The notes under the pieces: generated by a model
Seen by the model: the letters and a program-made list of their open reading frames with translations, nothing else
The model's database searches: none
What the model was told of the DNA's origin: nothing
Made by a program: the position numbers and the translations under genes
Shown: positions 33,346 through 41,441 of the stretch, piece after piece
Layout of the letters: every line of letters begins with the position of its first letter
Position numbering within the stretch: position 1 is the stretch's first letter
Origin: CAJQQK01 sp965224225
GTDB taxonomy: Bacteria > Pseudomonadota > Alphaproteobacteria > Rhizobiales > Hyphomicrobiaceae
Length of the DNA: 64,000 nt
Assembly: GCA_965224225.1 (NCBI GenBank)
Contig: CBDCZF010000027.1
Coordinates: 1-64,000, forward strand
Direction of reading: 5' to 3'

Positions 33346-35340
33346 TCACGATTGAGCATCCGCCAGCGAGATGATTTCCGACATGATGTCGTTGAGCTTG
33401 AAGTTCTTCGGCGTGTAGACCGCTGCGACACCGAAGCCTTTGAGGGTTTCGGCATCTTCCGGCGGGATGATGCCGCCGACGACGACGGGAATTGTGCCGG
33501 CGCCGTCGGCATCGAGGCGTTGCATGATGTCGCGGACCAGCGGCACGTGGCTGCCCGAGAGGATCGATAAACCGATGACGTGCACGCTTTCGTCGACGGC
33601 GGCCCGCGCGATCTGGGCCGGCGTCAGGCGAATGCCTTCGTAAAGCACGTCCATGCCGCAGTCGCGCGCTCTCACCGCGATCTGTTCGGCGCCGTTGGAA
33701 TGGCCGTCGAGGCCGGGCTTGCCGACCAGGAATTTGATGCGCCGGCCAAGCTTGCCGGCAGCCATCTCGGCAGCCTTGCGGATCTCGCCGATGTTGTCGC
33801 TGTCGAGCGTCTGGGCAGCACCCACTCCGGTCGGCGCCCGGTATTCGCCGTAAACCCGGCGCAGCGTTTCACCCCATTCGCCCGTCGTGACGCCGGCTTT
33901 GGCGCAGGCAATCGAGGGCTCCATGACGTTCAAGCCTTCCTTGGCGGCGCGCTCGAGGGTGGCCAATGCCTGCTCGACCGCGCCTTGATCCCGGGCGTCG
34001 CGCCAGGCTTCGAGGCGACCGATCTGTTCGGCCTCGACGCTTTCATCGACCGTCTGGATTGCGGCCTGATCGCTGCCGAGAGGTGAGGGCTCGCTTTCGG
34101 TGAAGGCGTTGACGCCGACGACGGTCTGCTCGCCGCTTTCGATGCGCGCGAGGCGGGCCGTATTCGATTCGACCAATGCACGCTTCATGTAGTCGATAGC
34201 CGCCACCGCGCCGCCCATTTGTTCGAGCTTGGCAAGTTCGGCCCGCGTTTCGTCCTTGAGTGCCTCGACCTTGGCTTCGATCTCACGCGAGCCATCGAAA
34301 ATGTCGCCGTATTCGAGGAGGTCAGTCTCGAAGGCCAGGATCTGCTGCATCCTGAGCGACCACTGCTGGTCCCAGGGGCGCGGCAGGCCGAGCGCTTCGT
34401 TCCAGGCCGGCAACTGCACAGCTCGCGCACGTGCGTTCTTCGACAAGGTCACGGCCAGCGTCTCGAGCAGGATGCGGTAGACATTGTTTTCCGGCTGCTG
34501 TTCGGTGAGGCCCAGCGAGTTGACCTGGACGCCATAGCGGAAGCGGCGCAGCTTGGGGTTCTCGATGCCGTAGCGCGTCGCCGTGATCTCGTTCCAGAGT
34601 TCGGTGAAGGCGCGCATCTTGCAGATTTCAGTGACGAACTTCAGCCCGGCGTTGACGAAAAACGACATGCGCCCGACGACCAGGCCGAAGTCATCTTCCG
34701 GCACCTCGCCCGAGGCCCTGACGGTGTCGAGCACGGCGATCGCGGTGGCAAGTGCGAACGACAGCTCCTGGACAGGCGTCGCACCGGCTTCCTGCAGATG
34801 ATAGGAGCACACGTTCGTCGGGTTCCACTTGGGCACCGCCTTGTAGGAAAATGTGATCGTGTCCTGGATCAGGCGCATCGAGGGTTCGGGCGGGAACACG
34901 TAGGTGCCGCGCGAGAGGTATTCCTTGATGATGTCGTTCTGGATGGTGCCGGTTAACGCATTGCGGTCGGCGCCGGTCTCATCGGCAAGCGCGATATAGA
35001 GGGCAAACAGCCAGGCCGCTGTCGCATTAATCGTCATCGAAGTGTTCATGCGATCGAGCGGGATATCGTTCAGCAGCGTGCGCATGTCACCGATGTGTGA
35101 GACCGGCACACCGACCTTGCCAACTTCGCCGCGCGCCAGCGTGTGATCGCTGTCGTAGCCGGTCTGGGTCGGCAGATCGAAGGCGATCGACAGGCCGGTC
35201 TGGCCCTTGGCGAGGTTCTGGCGATAGAGTGCATTCGACTTGGCCGCCGTCGAGTGGCCGGCATAGGTGCGGAAGATCCACGGCCGATCGCGGCCACCAT
35301 TGGCCGGCAGATTTTTATCGGTGGTTCCAGAGGTCGTCAT
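33346..35340 (-). CDS. meaA: MeaA-type acyl-CoA mutase (ethylmalonyl-CoA mutase)
   Basis: 664-residue B12-dependent mutase. The N-terminal substrate domain has RPWIFRTYAGHSTAAKSN and the GLSIAFDLPTQTGYDSDH barrel entry, typical of MeaA/Ecm. The C-terminal cobalamin domain has GLDGHSNGAEQ, the DxHxxG site with the cobalt-ligating His, followed by GGIIPPED. Length fits a single-chain MeaA. ATG 35340 gives the family N-terminus; the longer frame adds an unsupported leader. With Ccr next door it should convert (2R)-ethylmalonyl-CoA to methylsuccinyl-CoA. Confidence 0.9.
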   Translation of the reverse strand: MTTSGTTDKNLPANGGRDRPWIFRTYAGHSTAAKSNALYRQNLAKGQTGLSIAFDLPTQTGYDSDHTLARGEVGKVGVPVSHIGDMRTLLNDIPLDRMNTSMTINATAAWLFALYIALADETGADRNALTGTIQNDIIKEYLSRGTYVFPPEPSMRLIQDTITFSYKAVPKWNPTNVCSYHLQEAGATPVQELSFALATAIAVLDTVRASGEVPEDDFGLVVGRMSFFVNAGLKFVTEICKMRAFTELWNEITATRYGIENPKLRRFRYGVQVNSLGLTEQQPENNVYRILLETLAVTLSKNARARAVQLPAWNEALGLPRPWDQQWSLRMQQILAFETDLLEYGDIFDGSREIEAKVEALKDETRAELAKLEQMGGAVAAIDYMKRALVESNTARLARIESGEQTVVGVNAFTESEPSPLGSDQAAIQTVDESVEAEQIGRLEAWRDARDQGAVEQALATLERAAKEGLNVMEPSIACAKAGVTTGEWGETLRRVYGEYRAPTGVGAAQTLDSDNIGEIRKAAEMAAGKLGRRIKFLVGKPGLDGHSNGAEQIAVRARDCGMDVLYEGIRLTPAQIARAAVDESVHVIGLSILSGSHVPLVRDIMQRLDADGAGTIPVVVGGIIPPEDAETLKGFGVAAVYTPKNFKLNDIMSEIISLADAQS

Positions 35341-35497
35341 GCGCAGGGTCCTTGGCATCGCTTTTCGCAGTTGCAGCAAGGCCAATCTAGCCTGAACCTG
35401 GAAATTCGGGGAGGTGGCTTTCGCAATCCGGCCGATTGGTCGCGTTTCGGCGCGGGCAAATACCGCCGGCTTGGTCTCAATTGCCAAATTTGAAAAG

Positions 35498-35812
35498 TCA
35501 GGCGTCGCGCATCCGCGACCAAACATGGAAAGCGCCAATCACGACGATTGAAAGCAATGAAAAGCCGAAACAGGCGCCAATGATGATGTTGACCGACCGG
35601 TCAGCTGTAATTGCAACATTATTCAATATGATCAGAGCGTTACCAAACATACCGCTCAGCACGAGGAACGGATAGGAAATGATTGTCGTATAGGGGCCGG
35701 TATCCAGCAAATGGTAGACCAGTGTCATGGCCAGCGCCGACATGATCATAATCAGTGTCATGCTCGGACCGGGCAGGTTAAACATGGTCGCTATGAGCAG
35801 ATCCCATTGCAT
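35498..35812 (-). CDS. small membrane protein, three helices
   Basis: 104-residue hydrophobic protein with three likely transmembrane helices (around TLIMIMSALAMTLVYHLL, YPFLVLSGMFGNALIILN, and NIIIGACFGFSLLSIVVIG). It lies between meaA and ccr in the meaA direction. Base composition is AT-richer than the flanks, as is common for membrane proteins. Family not recognised. Confidence 0.7.
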   Translation of the reverse strand: MQWDLLIATMFNLPGPSMTLIMIMSALAMTLVYHLLDTGPYTTIISYPFLVLSGMFGNALIILNNVAITADRSVNIIIGACFGFSLLSIVVIGAFHVWSRMRDA

Positions 35813-35901
35813 GAATGGCGTTCCGAACCTGTGCCGCGATTTCGGGCTGTGTCGATCGCTGGAGTCTAGGTGAAAAACCTGACCTAATGATTAACCGTGC
35901 G

Positions 35902-35931
35902 TTGACATGGCTGCATATGGCATGGAATTGT
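35902..35931 (+). promoter_or_regulatory. possible promoter upstream of ccr
   Basis: A perfect TTGACA (35902-35907) with a weak AATTGT-type -10 after 18 bp, 115 bp before the ccr start. Only the -35 element is convincing. Confidence 0.35.
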
Positions 35932-36045
35932 GCGGCGCAGCATCGCACCTTATGGCGCCGCGGTTGTTTCCACGAATGCCGGCGCTAGGGTGCGTCGGGA
36001 TGGAAGGCACAAAAAGACGCCGGAAGGCATGAGGAGAGCGAAGAC

Positions 36046-37359
36046 ATGACGCAGAGTGGCGATCTCGCATCAGCCGGCCAGGCGGCCGCTAGCGGCACTC
36101 CGGTAAAGAACCTCTACGAGGTCGGTGAGATCCCGCCGCTCGGGCACGTGCCCAAGGAAATGTATGCCTGGGCGATCCGCGAGGAGCGCCATGGGGAGCC
36201 TGACACGGCGATGCAGGTCGAGGTCGTACCGACCTGGGAACTCGACAGCCATGACGTGCTCGTCTTCGTGATGGCGGCCGGCGTCAACTACAATGGCGTC
36301 TGGGCCTCCCTCGGTACGCCGATTTCGCCGATCCGGGACGTGCACAAGCATCCCTACCATATCGCAGGTTCCGATGCCTCGGGCATCGTCTGGGCGGTGG
36401 GTTCCAAGGTCAAGCGCTGGAAGGTTGGTGACGAGGTTGTCATTCACTGCAACCAGGACGACGGCGATGACGAGGAGTGCAACGGCGGCGACCCGATGTT
36501 CTCGACCTCGCAGCGCATCTGGGGCTACGAAACGCCCGACGGCTCGTTCTCCCAGTTCGCCCGTGTCCAGGATCGCCAGCTGATGCCGCGTCCGCAGCAT
36601 CTGACCTGGGAGGAGAGCGCCTGTTACATGCTCACCCTCGCGACCGCCTATCGTATGCTGTTCGGGCACCGGCCCCATACCTTGAAGCCTGCCCAGAACG
36701 TGCTCGTGTGGGGCGCCTCGGGCGGTCTCGGCTCGTTCGCCGTTCAGCTGTGCGCGACGGCCGGTGCCAATGCGATCGGTGTGGTTTCTGAAGACGACAA
36801 GCGCGACTTTGTGCGCCAGCTCGGCGCGGTGGGTGTCATCAACCGTAAGGATTTCAACTGCTGGGGTCAGCTGCCGGAGGTCAATTCCGAGGATTACGGC
36901 GTCTGGCTCAAGGAAATGCGCAAGTTCGGCAAGGCGATCTGGGATATCACCGGCAAGGGCGTCAACCCCGACATCGTGTTCGAGCATCCCGGCGAAGCAA
37001 CCTTCCCGGTCTCGGTGCAGGTCGTCAAGCGCGGCGGCATGGTCGTCATCTGCGCTGGCACCACGGGCTACAATCTGACGCTCGATGCGCGCTATTTGTG
37101 GATGCACCAGAAGCGCGTCCAGGGCTCCCATTTCGCCAACCTGATGCAGGCGAGCCAGGCCAACAAGCTGGTCATCGACCGGCGCATCGACCCGTGCATG
37201 TCGGAAGTGTTCTCCTGGGCGCAGATTCCGAAGGCGCACATGCGCATGCGTCGTAACGAGCACAAGCCAGGCAACATGGCCGTCCTCGTCAGCGCACCGC
37301 AGACGGGCCTGCGCACGTACGAGGACGTTATCGAGGCGAGTCAGACCAAGTTCGGTTGA
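36046..37359 (+). CDS. ccr: crotonyl-CoA carboxylase/reductase
   Basis: 437-residue medium-chain reductase, the key enzyme of the ethylmalonyl-CoA pathway; it reduces crotonyl-CoA with NADPH and CO2 to ethylmalonyl-CoA. Visible family features are GVNYNGVWA (conserved Asn), the long inserted QDDGDDEECNGGDPMFS loop, WGYETPDGSF (conserved Tyr/Phe-Glu), GASGGLGSFAVQL (NADPH site) and GSHFANLMQA (conserved His). All the CO2-pocket residue types expected of Ccr are present, which separates it from simple reductases. It is divergent from meaA and converges on the VOC gene. Confidence 0.95.
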   Translation: MTQSGDLASAGQAAASGTPVKNLYEVGEIPPLGHVPKEMYAWAIREERHGEPDTAMQVEVVPTWELDSHDVLVFVMAAGVNYNGVWASLGTPISPIRDVHKHPYHIAGSDASGIVWAVGSKVKRWKVGDEVVIHCNQDDGDDEECNGGDPMFSTSQRIWGYETPDGSFSQFARVQDRQLMPRPQHLTWEESACYMLTLATAYRMLFGHRPHTLKPAQNVLVWGASGGLGSFAVQLCATAGANAIGVVSEDDKRDFVRQLGAVGVINRKDFNCWGQLPEVNSEDYGVWLKEMRKFGKAIWDITGKGVNPDIVFEHPGEATFPVSVQVVKRGGMVVICAGTTGYNLTLDARYLWMHQKRVQGSHFANLMQASQANKLVIDRRIDPCMSEVFSWAQIPKAHMRMRRNEHKPGNMAVLVSAPQTGLRTYEDVIEASQTKFG

Positions 37360-37377
37360 GGAAGAGGGCCGCTACGG

Positions 37378-37833
37378 TCAGCCCTTAACCGCCTTCTCCT
37401 CCGCCTCACTCAGGCGCCGGCTCGGCAGCCAGGCATAGCCGTTCTCACATAGGATTACGCACTCTCTGAGCCCGTGCGGCTTGTTCGTCGGCGGTTCAAT
37501 GAGAACGGACGGGTGGCCGTGTGCTGCAGCCCGTTCGGCAGCCGCGTCCGGGTCCGTCTCATATAGCCTGATCTCGATGCCTCCGCCGCGCGGCCCATTT
37601 TCGGGCAGAAGCGATGGCAGTGGGTGGCTGTGGTAGGTGTGGTCGGCGTGTAGCTGGAAGACGCTGTCGCCGTAGGTCATGATCGCGAAATCGGCGGACT
37701 GGCGATGCACTTGCATCCCGAACACTTCGGTCAGGAAGGATGTCAGGCGTTGAACGTCCCTGACTAGAATATTGATGCCGATCCCCTTGAGCGAGCGGCC
37801 GAAGTCGGGAGCACTCGTATTTTCATAGTCCAT
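37378..37833 (-). CDS. VOC/glyoxalase superfamily protein
   Basis: 151-residue protein with two beta-alpha-beta-beta-beta units: INILVRDVQRLTSFLTEVFG, then FQLHADHTYHSH, GIEIRLYETDPDAAAERA and a C-terminal E-x-x-I segment. Candidate metal ligands are His in the HADH segment and Glu near the end. Glyoxalase, dioxygenase or epimerase activity cannot be told apart. Its position next to ccr could hint at an ethylmalonyl/methylmalonyl-CoA epimerase, but this is inference. Confidence 0.8.
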   Translation of the reverse strand: MDYENTSAPDFGRSLKGIGINILVRDVQRLTSFLTEVFGMQVHRQSADFAIMTYGDSVFQLHADHTYHSHPLPSLLPENGPRGGGIEIRLYETDPDAAAERAAAHGHPSVLIEPPTNKPHGLRECVILCENGYAWLPSRRLSEAEEKAVKG

Positions 37834-37941
37834 CTGGTCGGACCTGCCTGATCAATCGTTTCCTGGCACATGCTAAAACTCGACCGCCGGCGCCAACGGC
37901 CGGCGGTTGGATTGTCTGGTACTGTCGGCTGATCGGGCCAA

Positions 37942-38721
37942 TCAGCTCGCGTAGTCGGCGTCCTGCCGGTCAAGGATCCGCTTCAAGGCTTCGAAGTGGA
38001 AGGCATGCGGCTTCTTGCCGTCGAACTGGTTGGCAGCGCCAATCGAACTCTTGGTCTTTTCGACGACCTCGGGCTTCATCTCGAGCAGTGGCTGGCCGGT
38101 CCACATCGCGTAGAGCTGGGCCTGGGCGGCGCGCTCGATGTAATACAGCTTGTCGTAGGCTTCCGCGACCGAACTGGCGATCGTTGTCACGCCGTGGTTG
38201 GCCATGAACAGGATGGTCTTGTCGCCGACCAGGCGGGCAAGGCGTGCGCCCTCTGCCGGATCGAAGGCCGGGCCGGTATAGTCCATGTCATAGACGATCG
38301 ATTTCGAAAGCAGCACCTCCGTCTGGCCGATCGGCTTGATGCGCGGGTCCTCGAGGCGGGTCAGCGCACTGGCAAAGGGCATGTGGGTGTGCATGACGCA
38401 AGCCGCATGCGCGACGTCGCGGTGGATCGGCGCGTGGATGCAGTAGGCCGACTGCTCCATGTGGCCGGAACCGCGCTGGACGTTGCCGTCGTAGTCGACC
38501 TCCATGAAGGAGCTTGCCGTCACCTCCGACCAGTGCAGGCCGAACGGGATCTGGTAGTAGCGATCATCATGGCCGGGCACACGTAGCGTCAGGTGATTGA
38601 AGATGCCTTCGTGCAGGCCGTGCATCACCGCAATGCGGTGGGCAGCTGCCAGATCGACCCTGGCCTGCCATTGCTCGGCGGTGAATTCGGATGCGTTGGC
38701 GGATTGCACTTTCTGCTGCAT
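37942..38721 (-). CDS. class II aldolase/adducin family protein
   Basis: 259-residue zinc aldolase-type protein. The metal site HTH occurs in CVMHTHMPFASAL, with a further His in FMANHGVTTI, and a Glu/Asp in LTRLEDPRI. The N-terminus (AHRIAVMHGLHEGIFNHLTLRVPG) binds substrate phosphate in relatives. GGAGGACGTC precedes ATG 38721. Some members act on non-sugar substrates; no sugar operon is nearby, so specificity is open. Confidence 0.88.
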   Translation of the reverse strand: MQQKVQSANASEFTAEQWQARVDLAAAHRIAVMHGLHEGIFNHLTLRVPGHDDRYYQIPFGLHWSEVTASSFMEVDYDGNVQRGSGHMEQSAYCIHAPIHRDVAHAACVMHTHMPFASALTRLEDPRIKPIGQTEVLLSKSIVYDMDYTGPAFDPAEGARLARLVGDKTILFMANHGVTTIASSVAEAYDKLYYIERAAQAQLYAMWTGQPLLEMKPEVVEKTKSSIGAANQFDGKKPHAFHFEALKRILDRQDADYAS

Positions 38722-38940
38722 GACGTCCTCCTTGCCGGGGTCCCGGTTCTTTGACGTAGGCCCTTTCGCTATATCCTGACGGGGAGCCTGCGCCGAATTG
38801 GTCTTGATGACAAGCCGGTCAGTGCCGCGTCCGGAGACGATCCTGCATGCGATTTGCGATCGGGATAAGAGACCGAAACGCTACCGATCGTCTTTGCAGC
38901 AGCGCTATCGCAGGCCTCAATGAAAGGAGAAGTTCCCGAC

Positions 38941-39978
38941 CTATTCGGCTGCCTGAGGCATCGGCGCGGGTCTCGCGGGGCAGAGGCGCGCGCGCTCGTC
39001 GATCAGCCAGTCGACGGCCTGCTCGAAGGAGATCTGGTCACCGGTGACCGGCGACACGTATCGCGAATAGTCGAAATAAAGTGCGGCAAACAACTGATCG
39101 AGCGTCGGGTGGGCCGTGCGACGGGCGATCTTCACGCGGTCGTCGGTCAGTCCCCAGCCGGCGTAGAACGGCGCGCCGAAGCAGATTACCTCGCAGCCGC
39201 CAAGCACCGCTTCCAGCCCGAACTGGCTGGTCACGACATAAACTTTGTCGACCGCTTCAATCAGCGACCACGGGTTGACGTTATGGCTGACCAGTCGAAT
39301 GTCACGATTGCCGGTCAAGCCGGTCAGATAACCCTGCTTGGTGCCGGCAATGACTTCCGGATGGATCTTGACGACGATTTCGGCGCCGGGGTTTTCATCG
39401 ATGGCAGCACGCAGCATCTGCTGGAACGATGTCGCCGAGGCGGCGCCGTACTCGATCGACGAGTCGCCTGCGGTTTGATCGATAACCAGGACGCGGCCGC
39501 TGCGCCGGCCGATATCAAGCCCAAGTTCGGCTTCATCCATCTGCGGCGCGTGATTGTATTTCGAGATCATTTCGGCGCGCAGGCGCGTGCGGCCGGCCCG
39601 TGCCCGGGCGAGGCGCTCAGGTGAGAAGTTGTCCGCAGAAGCGGCGACCAATTGCTCGAGATCCGAAGCAGCCGATGCATCGTAATGGATGCCATTGCGA
39701 TCCATCACGAACGACAACGGCGCAGAGGCCGGGCCGGGAAACACGGACCGAATAAAGCCGTCTTCGAGTGCAATGTAGGCAGTATCGGAACGTTTCGCGA
39801 GTTCGCGCGCCCGGCGTGACGTGGGCTTCAATCCCCAGCCTGCGACGCAACCGAATTTCGGCTGCTGCAATGGCGGCATCCAGCGCACCGGCTCGCAGCC
39901 GGTGAACGCACGAATTGCGTCGCGCAGGCGCCACACTCCCGATGACAGGATGGCTATTTGATCACGCTCAAGAGCCAT
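38941..39978 (-). CDS. KpsC-like capsule polysaccharide transferase, single domain
   Basis: 345-residue protein with KpsC/LipA-type signatures: ALEDGFIRS, MDRNGIHYDA, EIVVKIHPE (HPE), SQFGLEAV and FGAPFYAGWGLTDDR. KpsC adds beta-Kdo to a phospholipid in group-2-like capsules. Most KpsC proteins are about 670 residues with two GT domains; this one has only one, so it may be a half-transferase or a remnant. No other capsule genes are adjacent. Confidence 0.82.
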   Translation of the reverse strand: MALERDQIAILSSGVWRLRDAIRAFTGCEPVRWMPPLQQPKFGCVAGWGLKPTSRRARELAKRSDTAYIALEDGFIRSVFPGPASAPLSFVMDRNGIHYDASAASDLEQLVAASADNFSPERLARARAGRTRLRAEMISKYNHAPQMDEAELGLDIGRRSGRVLVIDQTAGDSSIEYGAASATSFQQMLRAAIDENPGAEIVVKIHPEVIAGTKQGYLTGLTGNRDIRLVSHNVNPWSLIEAVDKVYVVTSQFGLEAVLGGCEVICFGAPFYAGWGLTDDRVKIARRTAHPTLDQLFAALYFDYSRYVSPVTGDQISFEQAVDWLIDERARLCPARPAPMPQAAE

Positions 39979-40289
39979 TCACATCCCCCCGAAACGCCAC
40001 ACACCCTAATCGACGGTGGCCGTGTCGGCATCCCTCGGCGGAAACAATATCCACGCATAAAATCCCGGACCATTTTGGCGCAGGGCTGCGGGATTCCTCA
40101 AGTCTGCCGAAGGGCGAGCGGCCGATCGTGGAGTAATGGTGGCAAATTTGCCACTTGGTGCTCACGCAACGGGGCAGACAGCGCTGGGCGATAGCATCAT
40201 TGCGAGAGGCAAAACGTGGTAAACAGGTCGGCAAGTGGGAGGTCATCACCAATAAGACAGACCGACTGAAACCGGAGGAAACGACAGCG
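39979..40289. other. divergent intergenic region
   Basis: About 310 bp between the KpsC-like gene and the reductase gene. It includes the 16-bp palindrome at 40139-40154. No gene seen. Confidence 0.55.
40139..40154. promoter_or_regulatory. perfect 16-bp palindrome, possible operator
   Basis: GTGGCAAATTTGCCAC, perfectly self-complementary, about 135 bp before the ATG of the ketopantoate-reductase-like gene. It fits a dimeric regulator site; no regulator gene is adjacent. Confidence 0.45.
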
Positions 40290-41357
40290 ATGACAAAACG
40301 CTATTCGACTTTGATCATGGGGGCCTCTTACGGCTCGCTGCTCGCAATCAAAATGCTGCTTGCCGGCCACAACGTCAGGCTCGTCTGCCTGCCGGCCGAG
40401 GCCGAGCCGATCAACAAGGACGGCATTCGGGTGAAGATGCCGGTGCGCGGCCGTGACGGGTTGGTCGAAATCAATTCGAACGACGCACCGGGCGATGTCG
40501 CAGCCGGCGGCGCGGCTGACTTCGATCCAGCCGATTTCGATCTCATCGCGCTGGCCATGCAGGAGCCGCAATACCGCTCACCGGGTGTTCGCGAGTTGCT
40601 GGACAAGGTCGCGAAGTCCGGCAAGCCGTGCATGTCGATCATGAACATGCCGCCGCTACCCTATCTTGCCCGCCTGCCGGGCCTCGATGTGTCGACCTTG
40701 CGCCAGTGTTACACGGATGCAACCGTCTGGGACGGCTTCGAGGCAGCCAACATGACGCTGTGCAGTCCGGATCCGCAGGCCTTCCGGCCGCCCGAGGAAC
40801 CGGCCAACGTACTGCAGGTTGCGCTGCCGACAAACTTCAAGGCAGCCCGCTTTGAAAGCGACGAGGCAACCGCCATGTTGCGCCAAATGCAGGCGGACAT
40901 CGAGGCGGTTCGTTTCGACGTCGGCGGGGAAAAGGTCGAACTGCCCGTCAAGCTCAAGGTGCACGATTCGGTCTTCGTGCCGCTTGCCAAGTGGGCGATG
41001 CTGCTCACAGGCAACTATCGCTGCATCATGCCCGACGAGATGCGCTCGATCAAAGAGGCGGTCCATTCCGACCTCGAAACGTCACGCAATGTCTACGAAT
41101 GGGTGAATCAGCTCTGCCAGAAAATGGGTGCAGCGCCAGAGGACCAGGTGCCGTTCGAGAAGTACGCCAATGCGGCTTTGGGCCTCGTGAAGCCCTCTTC
41201 GGCGGCCCGGGCGTTGGCGGCCGGTGCTCCCAACATCGAGCGTGTCGATTGCCTGGTGAACACGATCTCGGGCCAGCACGGAATGGAATCGGCTTCGGTT
41301 CGGGAGACCGTCAAGAACGTCGATGGCCACCTCGAGAGGAATCGCGCCAAGGCCTGA
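40290..41357 (+). CDS. ketopantoate reductase (ApbA/PanE)-like protein
   Basis: 355-residue Rossmann oxidoreductase-like protein. The N-terminal motif LIMGASYGSLLAIKMLLAGH replaces the normal GxGxxG with GASYGS. It is longer than ketopantoate reductases (~300 residues), with a helical C-terminal domain containing KLKVHDSVFVPLAKW. GGAGG lies 12 nt before ATG 40290; the frame is open further upstream. A 2-hydroxyacid or similar reductase role is likely, but the altered Gly motif leaves cofactor binding uncertain. Confidence 0.8.
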   Translation: MTKRYSTLIMGASYGSLLAIKMLLAGHNVRLVCLPAEAEPINKDGIRVKMPVRGRDGLVEINSNDAPGDVAAGGAADFDPADFDLIALAMQEPQYRSPGVRELLDKVAKSGKPCMSIMNMPPLPYLARLPGLDVSTLRQCYTDATVWDGFEAANMTLCSPDPQAFRPPEEPANVLQVALPTNFKAARFESDEATAMLRQMQADIEAVRFDVGGEKVELPVKLKVHDSVFVPLAKWAMLLTGNYRCIMPDEMRSIKEAVHSDLETSRNVYEWVNQLCQKMGAAPEDQVPFEKYANAALGLVKPSSAARALAAGAPNIERVDCLVNTISGQHGMESASVRETVKNVDGHLERNRAKA

Positions 41358-41441
41358 CAGAGACCGGCCAAGGTCCTGTTGGGGCCTCGGCCGGGCGACT
41401 GCCGACCTACTTACTTACTTCATGTGTCGGATCAACTGCTG

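Noticed and set aside
36070..37263. 397-residue minus-strand frame opposite ccr
   Set aside because: Antisense shadow of ccr, which has full family motifs.
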